From: Brugia malayi
Taxonomy: Eukaryota; Nematoda; Chromadorea; Rhabditida; Onchocercidae
Reading direction: 5' to 3'
Length of the DNA stretch: 64,000 nucleotides
Assembly (NCBI RefSeq): GCF_000002995.4
Contig: NW_025062476.1
Coordinates: forward strand, 10,228,501 to 10,292,500
Part shown: piece after piece, positions 36,301 to 49,363 of the stretch
Numbering within the stretch: position 1 is the stretch's first letter
Layout: every line of letters begins with the position of its first letter
Made by a program: the position numbers and the translations under genes
Notes under the pieces: generated by a model
Told to the model about the DNA's origin: nothing
The model's input: only the letters and a program-made list of their open reading frames with translations
Database searches by the model: none

Positions 36301-39300
36301 ATTATACATTTAAATAAGCTAACTGCTTTAAAGTTTTCGTTTAAAATGAAATAAAAGCATGTAAATGATTTTAAGAAAGAAAATCAACCGAATATTAATT
36401 GCAGTACTGAATAGAACAAATCGATTAAATTATCTTGAAATGATTTGGAAAATTTTTTGATTAAAAAGAAAATTTTTTTTTGGCAAAATATGAAAGTGAA
36501 AATGTAAAGGAAGGAAGAATTTTGTTCCATTTTTGTGAGAATGTATTGACAAGTGAAAATGAAAATTCAAACAAAAATGTTTAAACAAAAGTGAAAGCTT
36601 TTGTCTGAGGAAAATCTTTTTTTATGCATTCTTACAAATAATAGACAAACAAATTTTGAAGTAATTTAAATAAAAAAAAAAATATAATAAATTGAAAAGT
36701 TAAATATCAAAATGAGTTCAACTTTTTTCCTTTTTGTTTTTTCCATAGTGTCACATTCCATTGTGTAATACAACAAATTATTAAGTCGAAAAAATTACCC
36801 TATTATGTAACCTACTTTTTTCTTCTCAATACTTATCAAATCAAAGATATTCTCTTTCTTTCCTTCAATCAAAAAGAAAAAAAAAAAAAAAAAGAACTGG
36901 AAAGGCTAATGATGAATTAAAATGAACGAAGTTCCACTTTTTCAGCAAAAACATTTTCAATTTCTGTAGTAATCATGAAAACAACGATGGTTGGTTCATA
37001 TTTCACATTATTGACAACCAATTATTTTTAAAATTTTTTAATAAAATTTCGAAGAAATAAATGAAACTTACAGTTAGAACAATTTTTGTTATACCCCAAA
37101 ATAAATGCCAATTATGCCATACCAATCGTTAATTTATATGCATCGTCAATAAATGATAGTTGATTATATATGAATTATTACAAAGAAATTCCAATATCTG
37201 AAATTTCAGGTTTTTCAAAACTTGGACAACTCTCGAAATGTATCGTATTAACTCAACACTGATTAATTTCTGTTTAATAAAAGTCGTTTTACATTTTAAA
37301 TTAAGAATATTTGATAAATAAAACAGCAAAAGGAAAAAGTATTTTCGTATCATTCTAAGACCTTTGTATTATTTAATTCGAAAAAGAATTCAATTTGCAT
37401 TGAACTTGTGATAAGTCCTAAATTATTCTAATTTGAAAGAATAAATCTTTTAATTAATTTCCAGTTTAGTTCAGTAGGCTTTAAAGTGTTAATGAATTAA
37501 CTCTTTGAATTGTTAGCATATATGCTCAAATTCAGGCGGGAAGTCATCCGTTATTCTTAGTAAAATTAGGAAATGAGTTTATCTTTTGAAAATATACATT
37601 CACTTCTAAAGTTTGCTTAAAATTTTCAAAATCCCTATTAAAATATGAAGTTTTGAACTTAATAGGAAATGAATACAAATAATCATTGAGTTGCATTTGG
37701 CGTTGTTTTCAGTGATAATAAGCTAAAGCTAAGAACTGATAACTCAATCAATAACTGCTTCACTATTGATTATATCGAAACCATGGGAACATTAATGTAC
37801 TCATTTTTGCTGTAATATTGTGAGCTTAAATTTTCTGAGAGATTTTAGATGATGGAGAAGTGTCATAAAAAATTTTTGCAGTTTCTTGAGAATTCTAAAA
37901 AATAGCTGCTATGCCACCACGTAGATTATTTCCTACAGAATTTTGAAGAATGTTTGAATTTCTTGAAAGTTTTAAAAGATAGATTGTCAGGTAAAAAATA
38001 CCTGCTTAATTCCATATCAAAGCACTACGTTTAAAATGATTATCAATGATTATCAATAAGAGAATACTTTCAATTAATTACAGGTAACAGAAGGAAGCAA
38101 ATACTGGAAGAAAGTTTATGATATATACTGAAAGTAATCTCAGTGTTCCCATTCAATTCCGTTCTAATTTTTGATTTTGTATTTATTTTCACCATTTCGA
38201 TCTTCACACTAAATTAACACTAAAATGCTTTTCAATTCCCCGAAAATGTTCAATTGCAGCAAAAATGATTCATACAAATAATTCATTAGGAAATGAGTTG
38301 AAACTATCTTTTTTGCGACAAAATTAAAGTGTTAAAAAGCTTGTAATCAGCTTGTAATTAAATAGCAAGCGAAAATCACCGATACTGTCTGATCAGTCAT
38401 TGCAAACAAATTTGAAAGCATATTTGTCATTTGTCAAAAGTAATGCAAATGCTAAGCACTGATGGCAGCTACACTTGCAAAATGCTACAGTCTGCGACAC
38501 TTGGTGCTCTCATGTCAGGTAAACAATACAACACAAACTTTGTGGAAATGAGAAATTCATCGATCACTGGGTGTGAATTTCCAGTCCACCAATGCTTCTC
38601 TCTCTCTTTTTTCTACAATTATCCATTGTTTACCTAATCAGAAAAGCTTAAAAGATGAAGCAATATGAAACTGCAACCTATCCGTATTTCATAGCAACTG
38701 AAATGCGATACGATTAATCATGCAACAACATAAACAAAACAACAACGACGATAACGACAATAACAACAACAACTACGATATGAAATGCAATATCCATTGG
38801 TTTATTTATCATATCAGAAATATTTAAAAATCATTTATTAATGTCACAAGATAATAGTCCTAAAAGAATTAATCAATATTGTCATTCATCAATATCACTA
38901 TTTCCAGAATCTTTTGTTAATATCTCGTTAATTTTCAGTCGTTTTTATAAAACCTTTGTGAAAGATAAAAAAAATATTTAAAATGTGAATGAAAGTTATT
39001 CTATAATCAGTATGCAATTGCCGAAAAGTCTACATTCATTGATATTCGAATAAATAATATTTGTAAGTCGAAAAAGAATAAAAATTTTAAGACAAGATTT
39101 CACTGTCACATGTCAAAGTCTTAAAGCGCAATTTATAGTCAAATATTCTTCCTTCATTTTTCATACTACTAAACTAAATGAAACTTTTCAATCAAAAGTT
39201 GAATAAGTTGAATTTCAAAAGTAAACTCATAAATTATGCATTACTACTATTTTTCACTTATCTCAGAACAGTTTTCATATGGATGGAATGGATATTCCCG

Positions 39301-42300
39301 AAGGAAGATGAAAAGAAAACAGTTCTTGTCACCATTGATTGCTGATTGATGATAATAACGATTATGTGACCATGTATGCATGGATAGAAAGATGGAAATG
39401 AAGTGACAATCATTTATCATTTTTAACATCTCATATTCCTTGTGATTAACATATTCGGGTAAATCAAGGCTTGAATAACTTTAACTTACTTAAATGGTAA
39501 AAAGAATGTTAGCTATTAAAAACTAAAGATAAACTATTTCTATAAATTTCAATTTAAATTTAAAGTAATATTTTCTTTTCAATGAAAATAAATTATCAAT
39601 TTATTAAATTCTTGATTTGTGTGAGATTATTTTTAAAAAAAGATTGAAAAGCGATAAAATGGAATTATGTATCATACTTAGCTTATTTTTTCTAAACCTT
39701 TTTTTCCTAATTTATTTTCATTGGAAAAGAAAATAAATTTTTATTTTAAAAATGTTGCTGAAGTCTGTTAAAACTTTTTATTTGAGAAAAAGTGCAAAAT
39801 TTATTTGCTTACTTTCAAAAATGAATTTTAAAAAAATGAAAAATAACAAATTAAATTGAACTGTCATAAAATAATAAAAAGAAAAATGGAATTAAAGAAG
39901 CAAAGTACTTCCACTTGAAAGGCACAAATTTCAACAAAATTTTTGTTGTCAAAGCGTAACGATTACGATGAGAATTGTGCTTGAACAAACATTTTCGAAT
40001 ATTAGCAAATAAATATTTAAGATCAAAGTATCAATCAGCATAGCTCAAAATTGCACATAAATTAATAACGAATTTACATCAAACGATACCGCCAATCAGA
40101 CATAATCCAGTCGATAATTTAAAATTAAATTAATAATTTATACTAAAATCCTGAATTTTTCTGTATTATTTTCAACTGAACAAACAAATACTTCCATGAG
40201 ACTAATTATATGTAATTTTGATATAATATATTAGGATGAAATTTTGCTTTTGTTTATGCAGCAAGAAATTGGAAACAGTTGACTAAATTAATTTAGCCTT
40301 TGTTTTTTTTTTTTACAAGAATTTTGAAAGAGAAACTAAATAAGCAAGAAATGAAAAAAGTCAATTTTTTTTAATGAAATGAATCGAAAGAAAAATTTAA
40401 TGTAGAAATAACTTTTTTTAAGCTTTAAAATTAAATCAATCTAAGGTTCAAAGTTCAATTTTTTCATAATAAAAAGTAATAAGAGTAATAAAATCGTAAA
40501 TGAATTAGGTATGTCAACAAAACAGTGATTATATTTATTGTATTAGCGGTGAAATAAAATAAAATGTGCAATGAAATAAAATGAAATATACATTGCTTGT
40601 CATTAATTACAATCAAATAACAAATGTTCGCATAATTCCATTGAAATGTTATTAAAATGGCGCATCTGATGGAAATCATTAATTCGTTTAGTTTCATTAC
40701 ATTACCAACAATATTGCTAACAAAGTTTCTTACGAAACTAATTTACAACTATGTCCAATCAATGTTACGTGTTTATGTCAAATAGCCACGCACGTGTTAT
40801 CCTGATTTCAATCAATCATTTCATTAATATTTATGTGTAAGTGATATTAAAATGTTTTCACATCCAGAAAAAAGTGATAAAAGTACTATTCATAAAGGTA
40901 CAATATTGTCATATGCATTACCCATTTTCATTTAACTAATAATTATTTGAAAACAGCAAAAAGATTAATTGAATGAGTCGTATCATTCAGCCATTTACTG
41001 AATAACAAATTGAATTAATGAAATTTAGATTTAAAAAATCACCACATCTTTATTATTATTATTATCAATAGATTGCAGTTCTCTACGAATAAAATTAGTT
41101 TCTAAAAGATCTGTAACGAAAAAAAAGAATTAATTTAGAATGTGTTTTGAAATGTTTTGAATGTAATTGTTTGTTCTTGATAATTTCGGCAGCGCTAAAT
41201 GGAAAAGTTGAATGATAAGTTTGTTGATAAATTAATACAATAACATTCTTATCATCAATAATACAATTTTAATACAATTTGTTTTCTTCAAAATTTTTGA
41301 TAAAAACTTAAATTTTCAAAGAATTTTTAGTAAGCTAAAATTCATTATTTAAAATGATAAGACATCAAAAACACAATTAGCTGTCTAATATCTATCAAAT
41401 AAATAATTCCATTTGTTCAAATGATTCATATCACGAAGAATTCCTTTAAACAATAAACACTCTTAAGTAAACTACTACATTTTATGAATAAAAAAACGAG
41501 CAAATATCATTATAAAATTTGTTGAACCAAATAATACTGTAAACAACAAATAAGCAAATATGTAAATATGTTAATAATTAGATGAATAAATAAGATATTT
41601 ATATGATCAATATAACGATAGGTAAGTATGACCATAAAGGAATTTGAATTATGAATATATTTATTACTAAAATTATCTCATCATTAAGTAGCATATGTTA
41701 AGAAAAGATATCATATGAACATTTTTTTTTTCAAAATAAAATAAACTCATTATTGTTCTTATTGAAATTAAATGATCAACTAATTGATCGATCAATCGAT
41801 TGATCTATTCGTTGAAACTATTAACATTAACTATAAAAGATGAAAATAGTTTAACGAATAAATGAAACAGTTTGTTTTGAGAAAGGAAAATAGTACAGCT
41901 GGCATTTAAAAGATACCACCTGCAAACTTTATAATCATATTTATTTCATAGAGATGAATATGCCGAAACGGATATTTGACCTTTCCACAAATGAATCATT
42001 AGGGTTTTCTGAAGGACAAACAAACAAATAAACATATGTTTCATTTCGTCAAGGTTTGTTTTCTACTGTATAACGATTATAATTAGATCAAACTGATCAA
42101 TTGATAAAATCTTTTGATCTGAGAAAAATCATCCAAAGATTGATGAAAAGATTAAACCATTAACAAAGGATTCATTTATTAGTCGATAATTGGACATATC
42201 GAATATAATGGCATAAGTTAATCAGAATGAACTTTGTACGTTTAAACTTTATATGGCATTACTTTATAAGCAATTATTAGATCGATAAAGTTATACTGAA

Positions 42301-42529
42301 AGATTTGACTAAACCTTTCCAAAACATGCTAATAAATTGACACAAACAATGCTTTCACAATTAATTTTTCCACAAAGTAAGTTTTGGCAAAAGAGAAATT
42401 AGCAACCTAAAATGGTACCAGCAGGTACTAATAATTCGCGGAAATGGAAGAAAAGCCAATTGCAATTCTATTGTACACATAATGTGAACTTGTTTATCTC
42501 TATGCTATTGTCGCGCCTATTGAGCGGAC

Positions 42530-42588
42530 ATGGTGGTGACGACACGGTGATGATGGTAATGATGGTGGTGGTAATGATGATGATAATA
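42530..42588. repeat. Imperfect (GAT/GGT)n trinucleotide tract
   Basis: TGGTGGTGACGA followed by GATGATGGTAATGATGGTGG-type units. It gives false Met/Val-rich and His/Tyr-rich ORFs on the two strands. Confidence 0.85.
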
Positions 42589-44590
42589 GGAAGTTGAGGA
42601 TAGGAAACAGTTGTATCCGTCTACTACTAAGAGGACAGAGGAGTAAAATGGAGATTGAAATAGGCCAGCTAGTTCAAATTGATTGTGAGGGAGAGGCAAA
42701 CAAATGGACATAGAGAGAGCCATAAGTGGACAGCAGACATGGACAGGAAACGACAGCTGCAATGAAAAGGAGACAGACAGATGATAAATTGAGACAGGTG
42801 AAATGAAAGAGGGAAAGGAATTTCATTTCATTTCGAAGGGAAATATTTGGACTGATATTATTTTGGAAGTTAATGTTCAAACACTCTCTGAATTGATTGC
42901 TGTTTGGTTATAAGTGAAACAGAACACTTTGAAGATGGGAAAGAGGTGAAGAAGGATAAGGTGTGATATTAGTAATTAATGACAGTGAATAATTATGGGT
43001 GTTATTAGTGAATGCATATGTTATCGGTAATTAGAGGACAAATTTTTATCACAATTATGTATATGCTTTAAGAATAATGAATGAATTCGTTGAGATTAAA
43101 ATTCAAAAATGAAGGACAAATTTGTTAATTTAGAAGAAAAAACTTGAGCATGGATTCTCAAACGATTATAAAATTTAATACGTAACCTCCTACACGTAAA
43201 ATATTACTACAGTTTAGATAAAAATTAGATTTTAAATTTAATCAGTTGCAATTAGCAACCAAACTAAAATTATATTTAATTTATTCCCTAAATTTTTATG
43301 TCAATTTTGTTCATTTTACATTTTCCATTCTAATTTAAATTCGTCATTTTCAATTCAGGTTTTGATTGAAACATAATAATCGATAATAGTGTTGCTTAAA
43401 TTTGTGATGAGTTTCCATATCAGAATGCTTCGGGTCGGCATCATAATTAAATAAATGATGAGATATCATAGAAATGATCAGACTGAAAGAAATTATATTC
43501 TCTTTATATCGCTGTTTATTTTTTAAACCAGAATTCGAGTAGAAAATATAAGATTTAAACTGGTTGGGAGAAACATTCTGTTATAAATTAGAGCGGAAAA
43601 TTAACAATAAATTGAAAAATGTTAGTAAAATATGATCTAATTATTAAATCGCAGTCAAATTTAAAGTTTAATTTAAATCAGATCAAATAATCTCGTTTCT
43701 GATATAAATAAATTTTCTGAAATTGCTTTTATTAAATCAAGACATTGCTAATGAACCTAACAAATCAGTATTATATGATATCAACGATGTGTTAATGAGA
43801 TACATAGCTGATAAGAGTGGTACTACATTTTATCATGGCTGAATTAGGTTTGCGGTGCTGCTAAAGGAGAGGCACAGATACTTATGATAAGGAAGGATCG
43901 ATAATTACAGTAATGTTTACTTGCATATTTCGGGAAAAAGTCTTTTAATGATAATATATAATAATAATCTATAAATAAGACAGCTTTTTGATAAAGTTTA
44001 TTCTTGAAATTTGCAAATCTGATGGATGTATTAGTTTAAAGAAATGCAATACAATTAGGAAAGATTTAACAACAAAACCGGTCAGTTGTTACTTATTTTT
44101 AATATTATCATTATCACTATAATTTAACCTGTTTTGTCCATTTATATTATCCCCCTCCTTTATCAGATAAACATTTTAATAGCATTACGATATTTCTTTT
44201 AATGAGTAACTTCTCTTCTTCTTCATATTTTCGTATTAATATTAACTTCACTTTTTCTTAATTGCAATAATTATAACTAAATCTGTCTTTATTTATTATT
44301 ATTAATATTACTGTTATTATTATTAACATTAATAATTATTTTATTCCTCATAAGCTTCCTATAATTGATGAAATACATTAGAGTTTTGATATTCAACCAA
44401 GTGACAATTGGAATTGAACAATAAAATTTCATTGAAATTTTATTAAAAGATGAAGAAGAATCATGAAACAATACGGTACACTTTATTATCATTTCTGGAT
44501 CACTAATAATAACAGTAGCGCTATAGAGTATAACAATCACAAAACGAAAGATACGATGTGGAACAATGGAAAAGATGAGCAGAGCACATA

Positions 44591-44670
44591 GCTGGATAAT
44601 AAACAATGAAAGAGGTGGACATTGCTGGACAATAAACAATAAAAGAGGTGGACATTGCTGGACAATAATG
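44591..44670. repeat. 33-bp tandem repeat, about 2.4 copies
   Basis: Units 44591-44623 and 44624-44656 begin GCTGGAYAATAAACAAT and differ at three positions. A partial third follows. The unit length is divisible by three, so the minus-strand frame shows an 11-residue repeat (LLSSNVHLF), but no gene context supports coding. Confidence 0.92.
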
Positions 44671-44916
44671 TCTTAGCTATTATAATGACCGCATTTCCTT
44701 GCAAATATTTATGAAATGTTTTAGAACTAAAAAGGAAATAAGGATGATAAACAATTGAGAGAGGGAGAGAAAGAAAGAGCAAATGATCGCATACAATAAT
44801 CATTTCTCGAGAAATACGTAATAACAAGTGTCGGAAGGTTCTAAATTCTGAAGGTGATTTGAAGGAGAACAATTGATATGTCAGCTATCGTCTTGATGAA
44901 ATTCTCTCTCATTTAA

Positions 44917-44933
44917 TCTCTCTCTCTCTCTCT
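44917..44933. repeat. (TC)n microsatellite
   Basis: Short uninterrupted TC run, intergenic. Confidence 0.85.
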
Positions 44934-46837
44934 GTTAAGTCCTTCAAGGGCGCAGAAATAATTTGCATAGATTATAACATACATAAATTTTCTTATTGTG
45001 ACTACACCCATAAAGGGTAAACTGAAAGAAAAGGAAGCATTGCGACAGTTTCAAGAGTTGATGAATTTGCATAAAAGTGACAACTTAAAGTGCTATCTAT
45101 TCCGGTAAATATTCGATTACAGTTGACTGTTTCATACTTCCGCAAACTGAAAGTAATAAAAGAAAAATAAAATAAAATGTTAGAATTATAAATGAACAAA
45201 AAATTTCCTTTTCCAAAGAAAAACTATTTGTAAATAATTCAAAATTAATTTTAAAATATTTCATTATAACATGTTAAAACACTAATAATCATTCATTTAG
45301 GGACAATTTTTTGTTCCAAGAAAGTTCGAAAATGCTATTCGTTGAATATCAATGTAAAAACAATGTATATCCATTCATCTTGTATTACTCGAAATTTTAA
45401 ATCTCATCTCTTCTCAACAATTTTTTTCAGAATAATTAATATTTTTAGGTATTTTTACTCAATATTTTTCAGTCTTATCCGAAAAAGAAGCTAAATGTGA
45501 CCGGTTATCTACTTAACAATAAGCATTCCGGTTTATCCTGATCAACATTTTTCGGAACGAGTTTAATAACATATTTGCATTTATATATGCATACACTGGT
45601 ATGCACGTAGATGTGCATGTGCGTGTGCATGTATGCATGCCATGTATGAACGATAGAATGAATTATTTTTATATTTTAGGAAATTTACGCCAGACAGACG
45701 GGAGTATAATGAAGTGGCATGAAGTTACACAATCTAACCTCTCCACTAGGTGAATCTCAGTTGTCAGCTGAGAACTTGCCAAAGTGATATGTTATGCATC
45801 ACACTGATGCTTATCTCACCTAATAGTGACAATTGTTTGACCTTGACAATAATGATAACATTTACTTCATTCCCTTATCAAATGTCATATTAACCACATT
45901 TCATACCATTATAATGCAGTAATACTAGCAGTGAGCATGTGACACGATGACAAAGGCTATTTTAGTAAGAGTGAGAAGTTATTCGATCGATTCAATCGAA
46001 AGAGACAAGAAATTGAAATTCCATCCAGTGATTTAGAATTGGAAATTCGAACACTGAAATCATACATTAAATGATACAGTAAGTAGCTGTAATAATGATA
46101 ATTAACTTCAACTACTGCAATGATGATATCTGGTGATAACTACCGAAATATGGACTGCAGTACTGATAATAATCTAAAGCAGAAACATATTATCTTCATG
46201 TGATAAGTTATCATTGTCTCCTTGTTACCTAATGTATTAGATAAAATCTTTTGATAAAAGGGAAAAGAAATTAATCAGTTATTAAAATGAAAGTTGGAGA
46301 GAAAGAAGACTAACTGAATACTTCCTTAAATGTTTAATTCAAAGAAGATAGTCGAAATAATTATTTTAAGTGGAAACTGAGTGTACAACATGACATCAAC
46401 TATGAAAATGAATTTCTGAAGAATTCAACTAAAAAATGACACTTATTAAAATATATTTTAGTTTTAAATACATTTTGAATGATTTTCAAATACCTCTCGA
46501 AAGTCATTATCAGCATTTCAAAGAAATACTTGTACATTTTATGCTAAGACAAAATATGTTTATGAATGGAAAATATCGGATGAAAATTGATACTATTTAA
46601 AATTTTTAGTAAAATTTAACAATTTTTTAATTAAGGTTCATTAATTTACTATATTTTATTCTCAAATGCTAAACCTTTTGATATCATCAAAAAGAAAGAA
46701 AAAACAAAACGAAATACAAATTTTTTAAATTGAATTATGCTAATTTATGAGGATACTTCAAATTTATATACATATCATAGTGATCTGTTCAGTCATTTTC
46801 TTACTTATCGAATAACGAAATGTGGTTAGTTTGATTA

Positions 46838-49363
46838 ATGAGAGCAAAATGTCTGCTTCAGTTGACAGTGACAAGATCTGTTGTAGTTCAGCTAGCACTG
46901 CATACTAAATCGTTGAAATCGATGGCAGTAACAAAAAGAATGAATGATATGATGATAAGAGGAAGCGTAGATGCGTCACGAACGGGTGCTACCAATGCAC
47001 CTGCAATTCAAACAAAGACAAAATCACTGTTAAAGCATTCGCCACAGACAAAGCTATCAACGAATCTTTCTTCGCAAGAAGATAGAAGAAAAAAGGAGCA
47101 AAGTGAAAAAGATGTCAATATCGCCGAGCTAAATAAGAATGATCGGGTCAATAAATGGTTAATTTTGGAACTTATCGGTAAAGGTGCATTTGGATGTGTT
47201 TACAAAGTTTGTCTTTTAATTCTGAACTAACCTAAATAGTTGACACCACATCACTGTCCTAAATTTTAAGAGCTTTGCCATATAACATGTCATATTTCAT
47301 TATCAATAACAATTTTCAAATTCATTACAGGTTGGATATCATGGTGAACGGTATGCGCTTAAATTCGATCTCGGATGTTGTGCTGAAGTAATTATTGATT
47401 TTTATAAGTGCATTATTAAACAAACAATTATTAATTATCACGGAAAATTATTATGGAATGGATAATTATTGTCCACAATATTGTGTGATTTGATTCGTTT
47501 CGTGCTGATAATCGATAGTCAATCACTTCTGCGCTTTACTAATCGATAATCAGTCACTTCTTCATTTATCTCATCGCATTTTTGAGATTTTTGTTTTTGT
47601 AAATTATTTGCCGATGAAATCCGCTGAATGTATAACTAGTGCATGTCATGCATTCCTCGACCAGTGTTCTTTGAAAATAAATTTCTTACTTTTCAGTCAG
47701 ATTTTAACTTTGAATTAATCATTGAAAAGAATAACCTAATTCTAATTCAGAAGCCATTATTAATCGAAAAGAATGTGTTGGAATTAGCAAGAAAAGCAAA
47801 AAGTAAACATATTTGCCGACTTATCGATTATGGAAATTATTTCGGCTTTGAGTACATTGTAATGACACTTGTTGGCAAATCGTTGCGAGTAAGTCTAAGA
47901 ATCATTCTTACTCTTTTTTTTGTTCCAAAATTAAATTACTTTTAATAATATCAATTACTCAAAATTTTCCTTCTTTAAAATAATTAAAATTTTTATTATG
48001 CTAGGATATTCTAATAGAGCGAAAAAGGAAAAAGCTGTCTGCCGGATGTGTCATTTCAGTTGGCCTACAATGTGTCGAAGCAATCGAAGAACTTCATCGA
48101 GTGGGTTTCATTCATCGGTGAGTCAGTCTGCAAGGTGCTTTTAATATAAAGGATAGTATGATAATAACAGGATAGTGTGGTAAGAAAATAAAAGATAGTA
48201 TGATAATAATGAATAATTTCAATTATTAAATCTGATGATATGGAAATACAGGTTTAAATCTGTTGATTATTCAATGCAAATGTTCATTTATTTATTATTA
48301 ATATTATTATTATTTCTAATAATTTTTTTTTATATTATTATTATTTCTAATAATTTTAAAGTGATATAAAGCCATCAAATTTTGCTACTGGTCGAAATGA
48401 TCTCTCACATGGTGTTCGGAAAATTTTCCTCATTGATTTTGGTTTGAGTTATCATTACATCGATTCAAACGATCAAATAAAACAAATGAAACGTGTACGT
48501 AACTTACATCTTCAAATCTCTCTTAATTATTAATTTTCTATTTTTTACCTATAAATTTCTACAATTTTTATCCAAAGTTAGAGCATGCAGAGTATCGGTT
48601 TCAAAGGGACATTACGTTATGCAGCGCTGGGATGTCATCGGCGCAGTCCACCAGGTCGTCGTGATGATCTCGAATCTTGGATGTATCAACAGATCGAGTT
48701 TACAAAAGGATATTTACCGTGGAAGAATCTGGAAGATGAACTAGCTGTTATGAATGTTAAAGTATATCATAGTTGTTTTTTTTTTTTTTAGAAAAAAGGT
48801 TTTAAAATTAGATAAATGTAATTTCAATATTTGAGTTCATCAATTAAAAATTTTTTTTTTTGCAGGAGGCAGTTCGAACAAACGATGGTATGCAAAAGTT
48901 GCTAAAATCTTGTCCAAAAAAGTATATGGAAATAATGAAATATATATGCAAATTAAAACACACAGCGAGACCAGATTATGATCTTATTTATAAGGTTTCA
49001 TTTTACTAACATCTAAATTTTAAAGTATAAAATATTCTATTTCAATTATCAATAATTTTAATAACGTCGGACAAAAAAAGAATAAAAAATTTGTATTCGT
49101 TGCAATTAACAGAATTACTAATCATTATTTCTCATTTGTTATTGACAAAAATAATTGCACACATAATTTCTTCAACAATATTCATTAATAGTTAAGTTAA
49201 TTAATAACTAAATTAGTACCGAAATAGAAATATCATCGAAAAAGTAATGCAACCGATGATTAATACATTTCAGTTACTTCGAAAAATTTTATTTGAAGCA
49301 CGGCTGCAAGAATATCCGTATGATTGGGAATATGAATCATTGAGATATTTCCGTAAAAAATGA
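46838..49363 (+). CDS. Casein kinase 1 / tau-tubulin kinase-like protein kinase, complete, eight exons
   Basis: Exons are 46838-47206, 47331-47387, 47751-47888, 48005-48117, 48362-48494, 48582-48761, 48866-48994 and 49274-49363 (TGA at 49361), all in phase, giving 402 aa. Residues 1-101 are a basic, low-complexity extension. The catalytic domain runs from about 102 to 395: Gly-rich loop GKGAFGCVY (114-122), ALK lysine (Lys134), probable helix-C Glu148, HRDIKPSN (225-232, catalytic Asp227), DFG (251-253), then GTLRYA and the RRDDLESW segment typical of the CK1 superfamily, and a final RPDYDLI motif. It should phosphorylate Ser/Thr, and nothing essential is missing, so it is predicted active. 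CK1/TTBK-like kinases are much expanded in nematodes, often in the male germ line; that role is inference. The start is uncertain: Met28 (46919) and later ATGs are alternatives. Exon 6 uses a weak TTAG acceptor forced by phase. Confidence 0.93.

Larger units (their letters stand above)
27086..46837. other. Long intergenic region without a supported gene
   Basis: About 19.8 kb between the minus-strand Ras-binding-domain gene and the plus-strand kinase, which are divergent, so upstream regulatory DNA of both probably lies here. I see no exon chain with consistent phase. Local features are a purine tract (30267-30312), an element with 9-bp inverted ends (32202-32311), a GAT/GGT tract (42530-42588), AAT tracts near 44297-44340, a 33-bp tandem repeat (44591-44670), a (TC)n run (44917-44933) and an alternating purine-pyrimidine tract (45611-45640). 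Weak exon-like pieces at 32048-32105 and 38443-38518 stand alone. Confidence 0.5.

Noticed and set aside
39247..39429. Minus-strand 60-codon ORF with mixed composition
   Set aside because: No splice context, domain or neighbour; plausible as chance.
42412..42880. Several overlapping ORFs on both strands around a GAT tract
   Set aside because: Trinucleotide repeat and purine-rich sequence keep frames open; no consistent exon structure.
44289..44872. Two overlapping minus-strand ORFs of 116 and 111 codons
   Set aside because: They cover the AAT tract and the 33-bp tandem repeat; the apparent peptide repeat is explained by the DNA repeat.
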